The notes beneath the pieces are model-generated. The model saw only the letters and a program-made list of their open reading frames with translations. It did not search any database and was not told where the DNA came from. Shown in pieces: positions 35,489 to 44,280 of a stretch of 64,000 nt of DNA (positions are counted from its first letter, which is position 1; the number at the start of each line of letters is the position of its first letter). The DNA comes from Chondrinema litorale (GTDB lineage Bacteria; Bacteroidota; Bacteroidia; Cytophagales; Flammeovirgaceae), in assembly GCF_026250525.1 (NCBI RefSeq), contig NZ_CP111043.1, forward strand, positions 62,001 through 126,000. Reading direction: 5' to 3'. The position numbers were made by a program, and so were the translations under genes.

Positions 35489-38194
35489 ATGAAAGTAGGG
35501 ATATTTTTTGGAGGTCCCTCCAGAGAAAGGGAAGTATCTTTTGCAGGAGGAAGAACCGTTTATGATAATCTTAATAAAAGCATTTTTGAACCTGTTCCCA
35601 TTTTTGTTGACAGCTTGGGTAATTTTATCTTACTCGACTGGCAATTTATATACAAAGGAACTATCAGGGATTTTTACCCACCAGTAGCGTTTATACCTGA
35701 TTCTCCCAATCATTTTCAGGTTTATGTAGAGTCTTTGGGCAACTTAAGCCACGAAGAGCTAGAGAAAATTGCTGCTGAAGTTGGTAGAATTGTAGCACCT
35801 TGGGAATTCAAAAAGCTATTTGAGTTTGCATTTCTATGTTTACATGGCCCATATGGAGAAGACGGAAGTTTGCAGGGTTTACTAGAATGGTATAAGATAC
35901 CTTATTCTGGTTCTGGCATTTTGCCTTCGGCCATAGGCATAAATAAAATTATACAAAGTTCACTTTCTAAAAGCTTGTCTTTTGCAAAACCAGTAAGCAA
36001 GGTTATTAGCAAAGACGACTGGTTAAGTGTGAACAAAAAAGCTTTTTTTGAAGAAATAGCTACATTAACTGGCTTGCCTGTAGTGGTAAAAGCAGCTCAG
36101 CAAGGTTCTTCAATTGGGGTTTCTATCGTATCAGAAAAGAACTTTGATAGCTTTATAAAAGCTGTAAACAGAGCTTTATTTGTTGAGGAAGTTGAAGCTG
36201 AAAAATGGAATACGTTTTCTAAAGAAGACAAAGTCCATTTTATACATGAGCTCATAGATATTCGCCAAGGAATTGGTTTGCCTGTATTCTTTTCGCTAAA
36301 ATCTTCTATTAGTGATATAGAGTTAATCTACCATCCTGAAGAATTACTCAACAAATTAGACAAATACTTTAATGACTATTCAGACACGGTAGTTTTACAG
36401 TCAAGAGACAGTGAAGAGGCCGTTCTTTTCGAATCATTTATTAAAGGTCAAGAATTTTCTTGTATCGTAATTCAAGATGAAAATGGCGAGCCGGTAGCTT
36501 TACCTCCTACCGAAATTATAAAATTCGACGAGGTATTCGACTATAGATCAAAGTATCTGCCTGGTATGTCAAGGAAACTTACTCCGGTAAATACTTCAAT
36601 AGAAAACATTAGAAAAATTCAGGATGAATGTTGCGAGATGTTCAGAAAACTGAAATTTAATGTTTACGCTAGAATTGATGGTTTCCTTTCACCGGATAAT
36701 CAGGTTTATCTGAATGACCCGAACACAACTTCGGGAATGTTACCATCTTCTTTTTTCTTCCATCAAGCAGCAGAGATTGGCTTAAACCCATCTCAGTTCC
36801 TTACTTATATTATCAGAACCTCTTTAGCAGAAAGAATTAAATCTGGTAAAAACGGACACGAGTTAAAGAAAACACTCAATCTTTTAGATGAGAAAATTAT
36901 CCAATTGCAGCAAGAACAAAAAGAGCGTGTGAAGGTAGCTGTAATAATGGGTGGTTATTCTTCTGAAAGGCATATTTCCATAGAAAGTGGAAGAAACATT
37001 TTTGAAAAAATAGCTGCATCTGAAAAGTATGAGGCAATTCCTATTTTTCTTACGGGAGATAGTGGAAACCATGAATTATACCTCACTCCGATCAACATTA
37101 TGTTGAAAGACAATGCAGATGATATAAAAGACAAAATACACAAAGCGCTCACTCAGAAAAAACATGCTATTCTAAAAGAGAATGTAGAAAAAGCAGAAGA
37201 AATCACTAGAAAATATGTAGGTAGAGCTTTATTTGAGCCTGAGCAAATTAATTACGATCTGCTTAAAGGTATTTGTGATGCTGTATTTATCGCACTACAT
37301 GGAAGACCGGGAGAAGATGGTGAAGTGCAAAAAGAACTTGAAGCCAGAGGTATTCCTTATAATGGTTCCGATTCTGGAAGTTCTACAGTAACTATAGATA
37401 AATACAGAACCAACCAAATCCTAAGAGAAAACGGTATTTCTGTAGCTAATCACAGATTAATTCTACAAGACGAATGGGAAAATAATGAGCAAGGATTACT
37501 AGAAGAAATTGAAAAAGAATTCTCCTATCCGCTCATTGCAAAACCTTCTGACGATGGTTGTAGCTCTGCAGTTAAAAAGATAAAAAACAGAGAGCAACTA
37601 GATGCATTTATTAAACTCATGTTTAGAAAAAATGCTGAAATATCTAAAGCAGAAGCGGCTATTCTAAAACTTCAAAAAAACGAAGAATTCCCTTTCAAAA
37701 GTTATTTCTTGATTGAGGAATTGATCGAGAAAAACGATGCTGATCATTTTCTTGAAGTTACTGGAGGCTTACTCACTCACATGCAAGATGGTGAGGTGAC
37801 TTACGAAGTTTTTGAACCATCAGAAGCGCTGGCAAGTGGTGATGTTTTATCACTCGAAGAGAAGTTTTTAGCTGGTGAAGGACAAAATATAACTCCTGCC
37901 AGATTTAGCAAAGACAAAGTTTTTAATAATAAAATTTCTGCTGAGGTGCGAAAAACACTTAAGAAAACTGCAGAGATTTTAAATGTACAAGGCTATGCCA
38001 GAATCGATGCTTTTGTAAGAATTTATCCTGAAAAGACGGAAACTATAATTATTGAAGTAAATTCGCTGCCGGGAATGACGCCTGCTACATGTATTTTTCA
38101 TCAGTGCGCCTTAAATAATTACAAACCCTACGATTTTATTGATAAAATATTGGAGTACGGAATTTTAAGACAAAACAAAACTAAGACTGTGTAA
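35489..38194 (+). CDS. ddl: Tandem-fused double D-alanine-D-alanine ligase
   Basis: D-Ala-D-Ala ligase joins two D-alanines for peptidoglycan precursors. This 901-residue protein contains two complete ATP-grasp Ddl modules, about 1-470 and 481-901, where ordinary Ddl has 300-380. Each half has GG-x-S-x-E-R (8-14; 488-494), LHG-x-x-GEDG (118-126; 603-611) and YARID (393-397; 836-840). They differ: half 1 keeps the glycine loop QGSSIG (205-210) and GQEFSC (320-325) but has DPNTTSGM (410-417) in place of E-V-N-x-x-P-G-M, and carries an insertion of roughly 75 residues between 215 and 310. Half 2 keeps EVNSLPGMT (856-864) but has GCSSAV (690-695) in the glycine loop and no clear G-x-E-F. It is likely the cell's ligase, followed by a PASTA gene. 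The bi-modular ligase assignment is strong; relative activity of the halves is inference. Confidence 0.88.
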   Translation: MKVGIFFGGPSREREVSFAGGRTVYDNLNKSIFEPVPIFVDSLGNFILLDWQFIYKGTIRDFYPPVAFIPDSPNHFQVYVESLGNLSHEELEKIAAEVGRIVAPWEFKKLFEFAFLCLHGPYGEDGSLQGLLEWYKIPYSGSGILPSAIGINKIIQSSLSKSLSFAKPVSKVISKDDWLSVNKKAFFEEIATLTGLPVVVKAAQQGSSIGVSIVSEKNFDSFIKAVNRALFVEEVEAEKWNTFSKEDKVHFIHELIDIRQGIGLPVFFSLKSSISDIELIYHPEELLNKLDKYFNDYSDTVVLQSRDSEEAVLFESFIKGQEFSCIVIQDENGEPVALPPTEIIKFDEVFDYRSKYLPGMSRKLTPVNTSIENIRKIQDECCEMFRKLKFNVYARIDGFLSPDNQVYLNDPNTTSGMLPSSFFFHQAAEIGLNPSQFLTYIIRTSLAERIKSGKNGHELKKTLNLLDEKIIQLQQEQKERVKVAVIMGGYSSERHISIESGRNIFEKIAASEKYEAIPIFLTGDSGNHELYLTPINIMLKDNADDIKDKIHKALTQKKHAILKENVEKAEEITRKYVGRALFEPEQINYDLLKGICDAVFIALHGRPGEDGEVQKELEARGIPYNGSDSGSSTVTIDKYRTNQILRENGISVANHRLILQDEWENNEQGLLEEIEKEFSYPLIAKPSDDGCSSAVKKIKNREQLDAFIKLMFRKNAEISKAEAAILKLQKNEEFPFKSYFLIEELIEKNDADHFLEVTGGLLTHMQDGEVTYEVFEPSEALASGDVLSLEEKFLAGEGQNITPARFSKDKVFNNKISAEVRKTLKKTAEILNVQGYARIDAFVRIYPEKTETIIIEVNSLPGMTPATCIFHQCALNNYKPYDFIDKILEYGILRQNKTKTV

Positions 38195-38255
38195 TATTGC
38201 TTTTGTATTAAAATCAATCAGTGAATTACACATACATATTGACATTTAATGTTCC

Positions 38256-39101
38256 ATGGACAAAGTAAAGGAAGTTCTGAATAAGATATTATCTGTGATT
38301 TGGGTTAATAAACCTATTGCTTTCATTATCCACATAGTTTTGCTGGCAGGAATTACATCTTTATTACTTTATTATTTTTTCTACAGCTATTTGCCTGATA
38401 CAACAAATTTTGGAGAAACCATTACAGTACCCAAACTTACTGGCAAAAACCTAGATGAAATTCCTAGAGAATTAGAAAATCTGGAATTGAGATTTGAGGT
38501 TATAGATTCTGTTTATGACCCTGAATACGAACCTTTAGTAGTATTAGACCAGAATCCTTCGCAAAATGAGCATGTTAAGCTTAACAGAAAAATATATCTT
38601 ACTGTAAATAAAATTCTGCCTCCTGTAGTAAGCTTTCCAGATATTATCGACGGTTCACTAGAAAGTGCTGAGCGTATATTGAAAAGTGTAGATTTGAAAC
38701 TAGGCAAAATAGAATTTGTACCAGACGAGATTTCCAACACTGTACTTGCTGTAAAAATAGATGGTAAAGAAATTACTAAAGAAGATATAATAGAAGGTGT
38801 TAAAATTGCCAAGGGTACTTCAATTGACTTAGAAGTTGGTAGTGGTTTAGCATCAAACCAGAGAGTAATACCAGAAGTAGTTGGCTTACCAGTAGACGAA
38901 GCAGAAATCTATTTAAATGGTTATGGATTAGCTACTGGACACATAGAATTTGTTGATACATTGGGTGTAGAAATTGGGACCGTAATAAAACAATCTCCTA
39001 CTCCAGAAAGAGGCAAAGTTGTGGCTGTTGGTTCAATTATCGACTTGTGGGTAGCTGGTTATTATCCAGAAAATGTGATTAAAGAAGATAACGAACAATG
39101 A
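38256..39101 (+). CDS. Membrane-anchored PASTA-domain protein (no kinase domain)
   Basis: The protein has 281 residues. A short cytoplasmic N-terminus precedes a membrane span (about 20-46); the rest is periplasmic with three PASTA-type repeats: about 54-118 (VPKLTGKNLDEIPRELENLE, then VLDQNPSQNEHVKLNRKIYL), about 123-200 (FPDIIDGSLESAERILKSVD), and about 205-272 (IPEVVGLPVDEAEIYLNGYG, then VIKQSPTPERGKVVAVGSII). PASTA domains bind peptidoglycan stem peptides or muropeptides. In Gram-positives they are attached to Ser/Thr kinases; here there is no kinase domain. The gene follows ddl by 61 bases, and ddl-PASTA adjacency is recurrent in Bacteroidota, so a role in linking wall precursor synthesis and wall sensing is plausible. 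Confidence 0.88.
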   Translation: MDKVKEVLNKILSVIWVNKPIAFIIHIVLLAGITSLLLYYFFYSYLPDTTNFGETITVPKLTGKNLDEIPRELENLELRFEVIDSVYDPEYEPLVVLDQNPSQNEHVKLNRKIYLTVNKILPPVVSFPDIIDGSLESAERILKSVDLKLGKIEFVPDEISNTVLAVKIDGKEITKEDIIEGVKIAKGTSIDLEVGSGLASNQRVIPEVVGLPVDEAEIYLNGYGLATGHIEFVDTLGVEIGTVIKQSPTPERGKVVAVGSIIDLWVAGYYPENVIKEDNEQ

Positions 39102-39223
39102 TATTAATATGAAGTGGCTCATTTTTGAGTTACTTCTACCTATTTTAGTATAAATTTCACATTTGTCTATGCAGCATAAATACTTATCTTAATTAATTTA
39201 AGCACTTAATTGAAAACTAAGCT

Positions 39224-41125
39224 GTGTCAAGATTTTTTCTACTTTTACTTCTTTCATTATTTACTGCAAAATTAGCCTTTGCGCAATTTCAGTTTTATCC
39301 AATTCCTCAAAAGAATTCTCAAAAAATTAAGAGAAAAAGCATCATGGAAGATACGGTTTTTAGTACGCTCCCATTTTTCGAAGATTTCTCTAATCCAAGT
39401 GAGTTCCCTGACCCTACCAAATGGCAAAACGATGAAACGACTCCTTTTGTAAGCAGTGGCTATGGCATTCAGCCTCCATCTATTAATGTAGCCTCTTTCG
39501 ATGGTGCTCAGGCAAATGGCACCAGATATGACGAAGAAAATCTAAACTCAAATGGCGTAGCAGATCACCTGACTTCCGTTTACTTCGACTTAAGTGAATA
39601 TGAACCTTCAGATTCACTCTATATTTCTTTTTACTGGCAAGCAGAAGGTTTGGGCGAAACTCCCGGAACAGATAGTTATTTAAGATTACAATTTAGAGAT
39701 AGAGATGGTGACTGGCAAAACTTATGGGAAACCGCAGGAACGGGAAATACAAATATCGATTCAGTAATTGCCCCTTTTGAAGAAGCCGTTGTAGCGCTCA
39801 CAGATACTGCAGTATTTCATGAATATTTCGCTTTTAGATTTCAAAATACTGGAAGATTAGCCGGAAGTTTCGACCACTGGATTCTAGATTATATTTTCTT
39901 TCATCAAAGTAATCAAGATATTAGAAATGATTTAGCAATTAGCGATCAGGCTACTTCATTATTAAAAAATTACTATGCTATGCCTATTGATCAGTTTAGA
40001 GAAGATGAGCTAGCTGATACAATTTACTCAAGCATTCAAAACAATAGTGAAAGTTTACACATCTTCGCTCCAAGAATTAAAGTGACAGATTTATATACAG
40101 GCGATACCAAAGCAAATATACCTGTTGAAGCATTGGGAGAAATACCTTTTACAAAAGGTGATACGACCTTTATTATCACTTCAAAAGAAAATATGGATCT
40201 TATCGGTTTACAAACAACCACTGATTATGGCGTTGATGCAGCCGATTCATTAGCACTTGAGTATTCTCTGTATTTTGATAAAATCGAAGCAGAGGGTTTA
40301 TATATTGATGATACGGTAGTAGCATCATTTGAGAGCTCTTTTTATAATGATACACTCAAATCGATAGTAAGACTAGAAGATTATTATGCTTACGATGATG
40401 GTGTTGGGGAATACGCTGCAGGAATCTATCAACAATATGGGCAAGTTGCTTATCGATTTATTTTGAATGAGCCAGACTATATTACAGATATTGATATGTA
40501 TTTCCCTCAGATTGACAATGACCTAGAAGGTCAGGCTTTCAATCTTTTAGTTTGGCAAAAGATCGATTTTGATGACCCAGAAGATGATGAAGTAGTATCT
40601 CGTTTAAGTGTAGCTTTTGTTTATCCAGATACTTTAAATGAATTTAGACGACTGAGTTTGAGCGAACCTGTTTTACTTGAAGACACCTTCTATGTGGGTT
40701 ATGAACAACTTTCCGAAGAATCTCTCCTATTAGGTTGGGATAAAAACCATAATACTACAGAAAACATCTTTTTTAATGTTTATGGAGAATGGGCACAAAC
40801 TGTTAGTACTCCTGAATATTCTGGCAGTTTAATGATGAGACCTGTTTTTGGCGAAGTAGATATTGTTAGCGGTATTGATGAAGATTTATCTGAACTACAA
40901 AAAATCACGGTTTTCCCTAACCCTGCTAGCGATATAATATATATTGAAGGTGAAGCCGACCAATACATACTCACAGACGTTACAGGAAAAACCGTATTAG
41001 AAGGAACATTCACGAATCAAAACACAACGAATTCGATCACTCTAAACTCTTCGCTATCAGGCTTGTATATACTGGTATTACAAAAAAATCAAGCTCGTAT
41101 AGCTAAGAAAATACTTATTAAATAA
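39224..41125 (+). CDS. Secreted T9SS cargo protein with C-terminal sorting domain
   Basis: The protein has 633 residues. The start is GTG at 39224; it directly begins a signal peptide (MSRFFLLLLLSLF, ending AFA-Q) and no in-frame ATG precedes it. Residues about 50-545 are beta-rich, with a segment FDHWILDYIFF and acidic aromatic repeats of unknown fold, possibly jelly-roll like (DSLYISFYWQ, FRFQNTGRLAG). The last 73 residues (from about 561, ITVFPNPASD to the terminal K-K-I-L-I-K) are a typical type A T9SS sorting domain: FPNPA, Y-x-L-x-D-x-x-G-K, G-x-Y-x-L and positively charged end. Secretion to the surface or medium by T9SS is inferred from that. Located third after ddl and PASTA; function unknown. 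Confidence 0.85.
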   Translation: MSRFFLLLLLSLFTAKLAFAQFQFYPIPQKNSQKIKRKSIMEDTVFSTLPFFEDFSNPSEFPDPTKWQNDETTPFVSSGYGIQPPSINVASFDGAQANGTRYDEENLNSNGVADHLTSVYFDLSEYEPSDSLYISFYWQAEGLGETPGTDSYLRLQFRDRDGDWQNLWETAGTGNTNIDSVIAPFEEAVVALTDTAVFHEYFAFRFQNTGRLAGSFDHWILDYIFFHQSNQDIRNDLAISDQATSLLKNYYAMPIDQFREDELADTIYSSIQNNSESLHIFAPRIKVTDLYTGDTKANIPVEALGEIPFTKGDTTFIITSKENMDLIGLQTTTDYGVDAADSLALEYSLYFDKIEAEGLYIDDTVVASFESSFYNDTLKSIVRLEDYYAYDDGVGEYAAGIYQQYGQVAYRFILNEPDYITDIDMYFPQIDNDLEGQAFNLLVWQKIDFDDPEDDEVVSRLSVAFVYPDTLNEFRRLSLSEPVLLEDTFYVGYEQLSEESLLLGWDKNHNTTENIFFNVYGEWAQTVSTPEYSGSLMMRPVFGEVDIVSGIDEDLSELQKITVFPNPASDIIYIEGEADQYILTDVTGKTVLEGTFTNQNTTNSITLNSSLSGLYILVLQKNQARIAKKILIK

Positions 41126-41126
41126 G

Positions 41127-41504
41127 TCAATGTTGATATAACTTTACAGAAGTCAACATATCTTTGTTATCAAAAGAAACACCGATAACTTCTGTATTTT
41201 CATATTTCAACAACTTTAATTTCTCAAGGTAAGTAAGCATCCTGTATTTTTGGATTTTCTGCATTCTTTCAGAATCAACTTCTACTATTATATTTTCTGA
41301 ACACAGCTTGTTAGTTTCTTCAATGAGTGCATTTGCATCTTTATATTCTGTCGTTTTATTTCCTATCTTTTTAATGTTTTGCTGCAATTGCTCAATTATT
41401 TCTTTTTGAGACTCATTGTAATTTGATAGATCTATCTGATCCTGACCATAAACAACAAAACTTGAACAGATAAGAAAAAAGACTAAAAAGTTCAGCTTTT
41501 TCAT
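41127..41504 (-). CDS. Small secreted helical protein, unknown
   Basis: The product has 125 residues with a signal peptide (MKKLNFLVFFLICSSFVVYG, cleaved after Tyr-Gly-Gln). The mature region is helical with an N-terminal coiled segment (YNESQKEIIEQLQQNIKKIG), a Cys in NKLCSENIIVEVDSERMQ and a beta-like end (EVIGVSFDNKDMLTSVKLYQ). No family recognised. It converges with the T9SS cargo gene with only one base between stops. Good evidence for a gene from start, signal peptide and composition. Confidence 0.65.
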   Translation of the reverse strand: MKKLNFLVFFLICSSFVVYGQDQIDLSNYNESQKEIIEQLQQNIKKIGNKTTEYKDANALIEETNKLCSENIIVEVDSERMQKIQKYRMLTYLEKLKLLKYENTEVIGVSFDNKDMLTSVKLYQH

Positions 41505-41768
41505 AAATAAAATTTAAAAAAATGAAAAAAAATGCTGGTTCTTGTAATGATGGATTTTAATTAAAATTACGAAAAGCAGTCTTTACAGGTTCAATTTAAT
41601 AGTAAAATAAATCTTTAGCCTTCCATAAAATAGATTTTATCATATCTTATTTGGTGAGTTTAGGCTTAGTTGTATGTACAATTTTTTAGGTATACAAAAA
41701 GAATAAATAACCAATTTTAGTGTTTTTCTTTCAGTTAATGTTTCATAACATAATCTAACAAACAAACT

Positions 41769-42224
41769 ATGCCGTTTAAAATATTATATGTTGATGATGA
41801 CAAGTTTATGAGAAGTTTTTTTTCAACTTATTTTGAAGAAAAATATGAACTAACTCTATCTGAATCGGCTGAGGAAGCGGGAGATTTACTTCTAAACTCA
41901 TTAAACCCAGACTTAATTCTATTAGATTTAGTATTACCTGAGAAAGATGGTGAAACATTTCTTAACGAAATTAAGGCTAATAAGCAGCTATCACTTATTC
42001 CAGTATTGATACTTTCTGGTACAGATAAGAGCGAGACCAGAATTAAGATGTTTAAAATAGGTGCTGAGGATTTTATAGTAAAACCTTTTAATCCTATGGA
42101 ATTAGAAATAAAAATAGAAAAACTTTTATCTAGACAAGCTAAACTGATACATTCCTCAGAAAACTTTAATACTAATTATAATTCTGAAGATAAGAGCAGT
42201 AGATATACATCAAACTTTTGCTAA
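41769..42224 (+). CDS. Single-domain response regulator (CheY-like receiver)
   Basis: The 151-residue protein has one receiver domain over about 4-120 with the acidic pocket Asp9-Asp11, the phosphoacceptor Asp53 (LILLDLVLPEKDG), Ser83 in the Thr/Ser switch position (LILSGTD) and Lys105 (VKPFNPM). A polar, disordered tail of about 28 residues (SENFNTNYNSEDKSSRYTS) follows. It has no output domain, so it acts on a partner by protein contact. No histidine kinase or chemotaxis gene is adjacent. A terminator lies directly downstream. Confidence 0.9.
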   Translation: MPFKILYVDDDKFMRSFFSTYFEEKYELTLSESAEEAGDLLLNSLNPDLILLDLVLPEKDGETFLNEIKANKQLSLIPVLILSGTDKSETRIKMFKIGAEDFIVKPFNPMELEIKIEKLLSRQAKLIHSSENFNTNYNSEDKSSRYTSNFC

Positions 42225-42243
42225 AAACCCTAAATTCTATGTA

Positions 42244-42277
42244 AGTCGGGCTGTACCACAGTTCGGCTTTTTTTGTT
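42244..42277 (+). terminator. Terminator after the response regulator
   Basis: A ten-base stem with three G-U-type pairs (AGTCGGGCTG with CAGTTCGGCT) is followed by T8. It reaches the stop codon of the convergent membrane-protein gene. Confidence 0.8.
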
Positions 42278-42726
42278 TAAAACTTTTTCTGAGCCCTATT
42301 TTTTACTTTTTCTTTTGCGCGTTTTGTGTAAATCATTAAGCTTAAAGATGCAATTAAAGAAATACACGCAGTCGTACCCAAAGCCCCACCATAACCATTA
42401 AAAAATTTACTAGTGTTGAGGTAAATAATTGAGAAGATCAAGCCTGATACAAAGAGTAAAATATAACTGTGCAACACTTCTGAAGAAGCCATTCCAATAA
42501 ATGATGCACCAATAAAAACCAGTGGAATTTCATTCATTATTCCAGACTGTGCATCAACTGAAAGCCCAAACAGCTCAATTAGATCAGCATAATAATAAAA
42601 ACATAGAGCAACTATTAAAGACAATCCTGCCGAAGCTCTTACTGGCCCCTGCTTCAATTCTGTACTAATAAAATAAGTGAGTACTGCCCCTAATATTCCA
42701 GTTAAAATAATGATGAAACTATACAT
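42277..42726 (-). CDS. Membrane protein B of a paralogous pair
   Basis: The protein has 149 residues with about five hydrophobic segments and a short basic tail (KRAKEKVKNRAQKK). It shares with the upstream product a G-A/G-S-F-I/V-G-M motif (here IGASFIGMAS) followed, after one membrane segment, by F-x-G-Y-G-G-x-L-G (FFNGYGGALG) and then a final span. The start overlaps the upstream stop in a TAATG arrangement, so the two are translationally coupled and presumably form a heteromeric complex. I do not recognise the family; the conserved glycine motif looks like a selectivity or packing feature of a transporter, but this is speculative. Confidence 0.7.
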   Translation of the reverse strand: MYSFIIILTGILGAVLTYFISTELKQGPVRASAGLSLIVALCFYYYADLIELFGLSVDAQSGIMNEIPLVFIGASFIGMASSEVLHSYILLFVSGLIFSIIYLNTSKFFNGYGGALGTTACISLIASLSLMIYTKRAKEKVKNRAQKKF

Positions 42727-43274
42727 TAATACACTAGATAAAATATAAATGAAACCAATACAACTCCTCCAAATGCTACTGAACCGAGCTTGCCTCCATA
42801 GCCATGAAATATGTTTTTTGATATTACCAGAATAATTCCTGCAACAAATGATGCTGCGATTATAAAGTTAAAATCTTGAGCAATATGAGGACCTGTCATC
42901 CCGACGAAGGAACCACAATACATAGCGGCTGGAAATTGTTTTGCCAGATATGTTTTACTCAAATTTGGAGCATAAGAAGAAATAAAACCGATGATTCCTA
43001 CAGCAATCACAGTTTCAAGATGTAGCTTATTACTCAACAAATAAGTGCAAATAGCACCAAAAATCACAAATGGGATTAACCATATATCTTCTTTAAAATG
43101 CTCTTGGTCTTTATGAGGAATCTTTCGCCAGAAAAGTACAGTTAAAAGTGTTACAAGGGCTATTGAGAAAGACACAACAGGATTACTAATTTTCTCAAAT
43201 AGGATAGTTGAAAGAAATACTACTTGTAAAAGTGCAACTACAAATAGTGAAATGGTTGAAGCTGTTTTTTTCAT
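42726..43274 (-). CDS. Membrane protein A of a paralogous pair
   Basis: The protein has 182 residues with about six hydrophobic segments and a short charged loop (RKIPHKDQEHFKED). It shows YCGSFVGMTG, then a span (IIAASFVAGIILVI), then IFHGYGGKLGSVAF, and ends with a short hydrophobic segment. These match the same elements, in the same order, of the downstream product. No named family is recognised. It is the first gene of a two-gene operon and lies downstream of bshB1 in the same direction but 120 bases away. Confidence 0.7.
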   Translation of the reverse strand: MKKTASTISLFVVALLQVVFLSTILFEKISNPVVSFSIALVTLLTVLFWRKIPHKDQEHFKEDIWLIPFVIFGAICTYLLSNKLHLETVIAVGIIGFISSYAPNLSKTYLAKQFPAAMYCGSFVGMTGPHIAQDFNFIIAASFVAGIILVISKNIFHGYGGKLGSVAFGGVVLVSFIFYLVY

Positions 43275-43393
43275 AGAATGTCGTTGCGAGCAGTTACTAA
43301 CTTGCTCAACATTCGATTATAAAATTAAAAAACATATTGCTCAGGTATTTTAAATTACTGGCAATATGCTCTTAAAAATGAATCTGATAAATT

Positions 43394-44116
43394 TTATATA
43401 AAATGATATAAATCATTAACAGCTAAGGGCTTAGCTGTTTTAAAACCTTCGGCAAACTCAACACCCACATGTTGTCCATATTCTCTAGCTCTCGACTCTA
43501 AAAACCTCATAAAAGTTGGAGTAGAAATAAACGTTTGATTTTCGCCAGACTCTCCCTCTCCTGTATGAAATTGCGTTTTAAAAGCTTTTACTGCTTCTAC
43601 TTTCTTATCCCAGAACTCAGTAATATCCACCACAAAATCTGGCTTTATGTAATTGCTTTGAATGTAATGAAAAATTCTGTTTGGTCTCCAGTGCTCTTGC
43701 ACTTCATCCTTCACTTTGGTTTCAATCTTCTTTAAACCGCTATAAAAACAAGCATCATAAGCTAATTGAGCAGCTCTAGCATGGTCTGGATGGCGATCTT
43801 CCAATGTATTTGCTAAAACAATATCTGGTTGGTATTTTCTAATTACTTTGACAAGCTCTAATTGATGTTTTTTATCATTTTGAAAAAAACCATCAGCAAA
43901 TGCCAAGTTTTCTCTTACAGAGATTCCCATAATCTTAGAAGCTTCAATAGCTTCATTTTTCCTGCTTTCTGCTGTACCTCTGGTTCCGAGTTCGCCCCTT
44001 GTTAAATCTACAATTCCTACTTTCTTACCTTTAGCAATATGTGACATTATGGTGCCGGAACAAGCCAGCTCTGCATCATCTGGATGTGCAGCAATCACCA
44101 TTAAATCTAATTTCAT
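43394..44116 (-). CDS. bshB1: Bacillithiol biosynthesis deacetylase BshB1
   Basis: BshB1 removes the acetyl group from GlcNAc-malate to give GlcN-malate, the second step in bacillithiol synthesis. The 240 residues are LmbE-type: AHPDDAELACSG at 9-20 holds zinc ligands (His, Asp) and the catalytic Asp, followed by LTRGELGTRGTAESRKNEA, EDRHPDHARAA (third zinc ligand and family signature) and QSNYIKPDFVVDITEFWDKKVEA. The R-E-Y-G near the end and full length match Bacteroidota BshB1. No other bsh gene is in the window. A missing BshA and BshC partner is usual; they are scattered. Confidence 0.93.
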   Translation of the reverse strand: MKLDLMVIAAHPDDAELACSGTIMSHIAKGKKVGIVDLTRGELGTRGTAESRKNEAIEASKIMGISVRENLAFADGFFQNDKKHQLELVKVIRKYQPDIVLANTLEDRHPDHARAAQLAYDACFYSGLKKIETKVKDEVQEHWRPNRIFHYIQSNYIKPDFVVDITEFWDKKVEAVKAFKTQFHTGEGESGENQTFISTPTFMRFLESRAREYGQHVGVEFAEGFKTAKPLAVNDLYHFI

Positions 44117-44252
44117 CTATTATTTAAGTTAATGATAGTTAACAAGTACAATAAGGTTTTCCTTTTTATACTTTAAATGGCCAATTTACAAATACATCTG
44201 AACTGAGAAATATTTCACTTTATTCAGTTGTACTTGTTTGGTTTAATTATTA

Positions 44253-44280
44253 AAGCTCTGATCTATATGTGTCAGGGCTT
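44253..44280 (-). terminator. Hairpin overlapping the stop of the TPR-binding-protein gene
   Basis: AAGCTCTGA (44253-44261) pairs with TCAGGGCTT (44272-44280) with one G-T wobble. The right arm includes the minus-strand TGA stop. The following minus-strand sequence is only moderately T-rich, so termination strength is uncertain. Confidence 0.55.
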
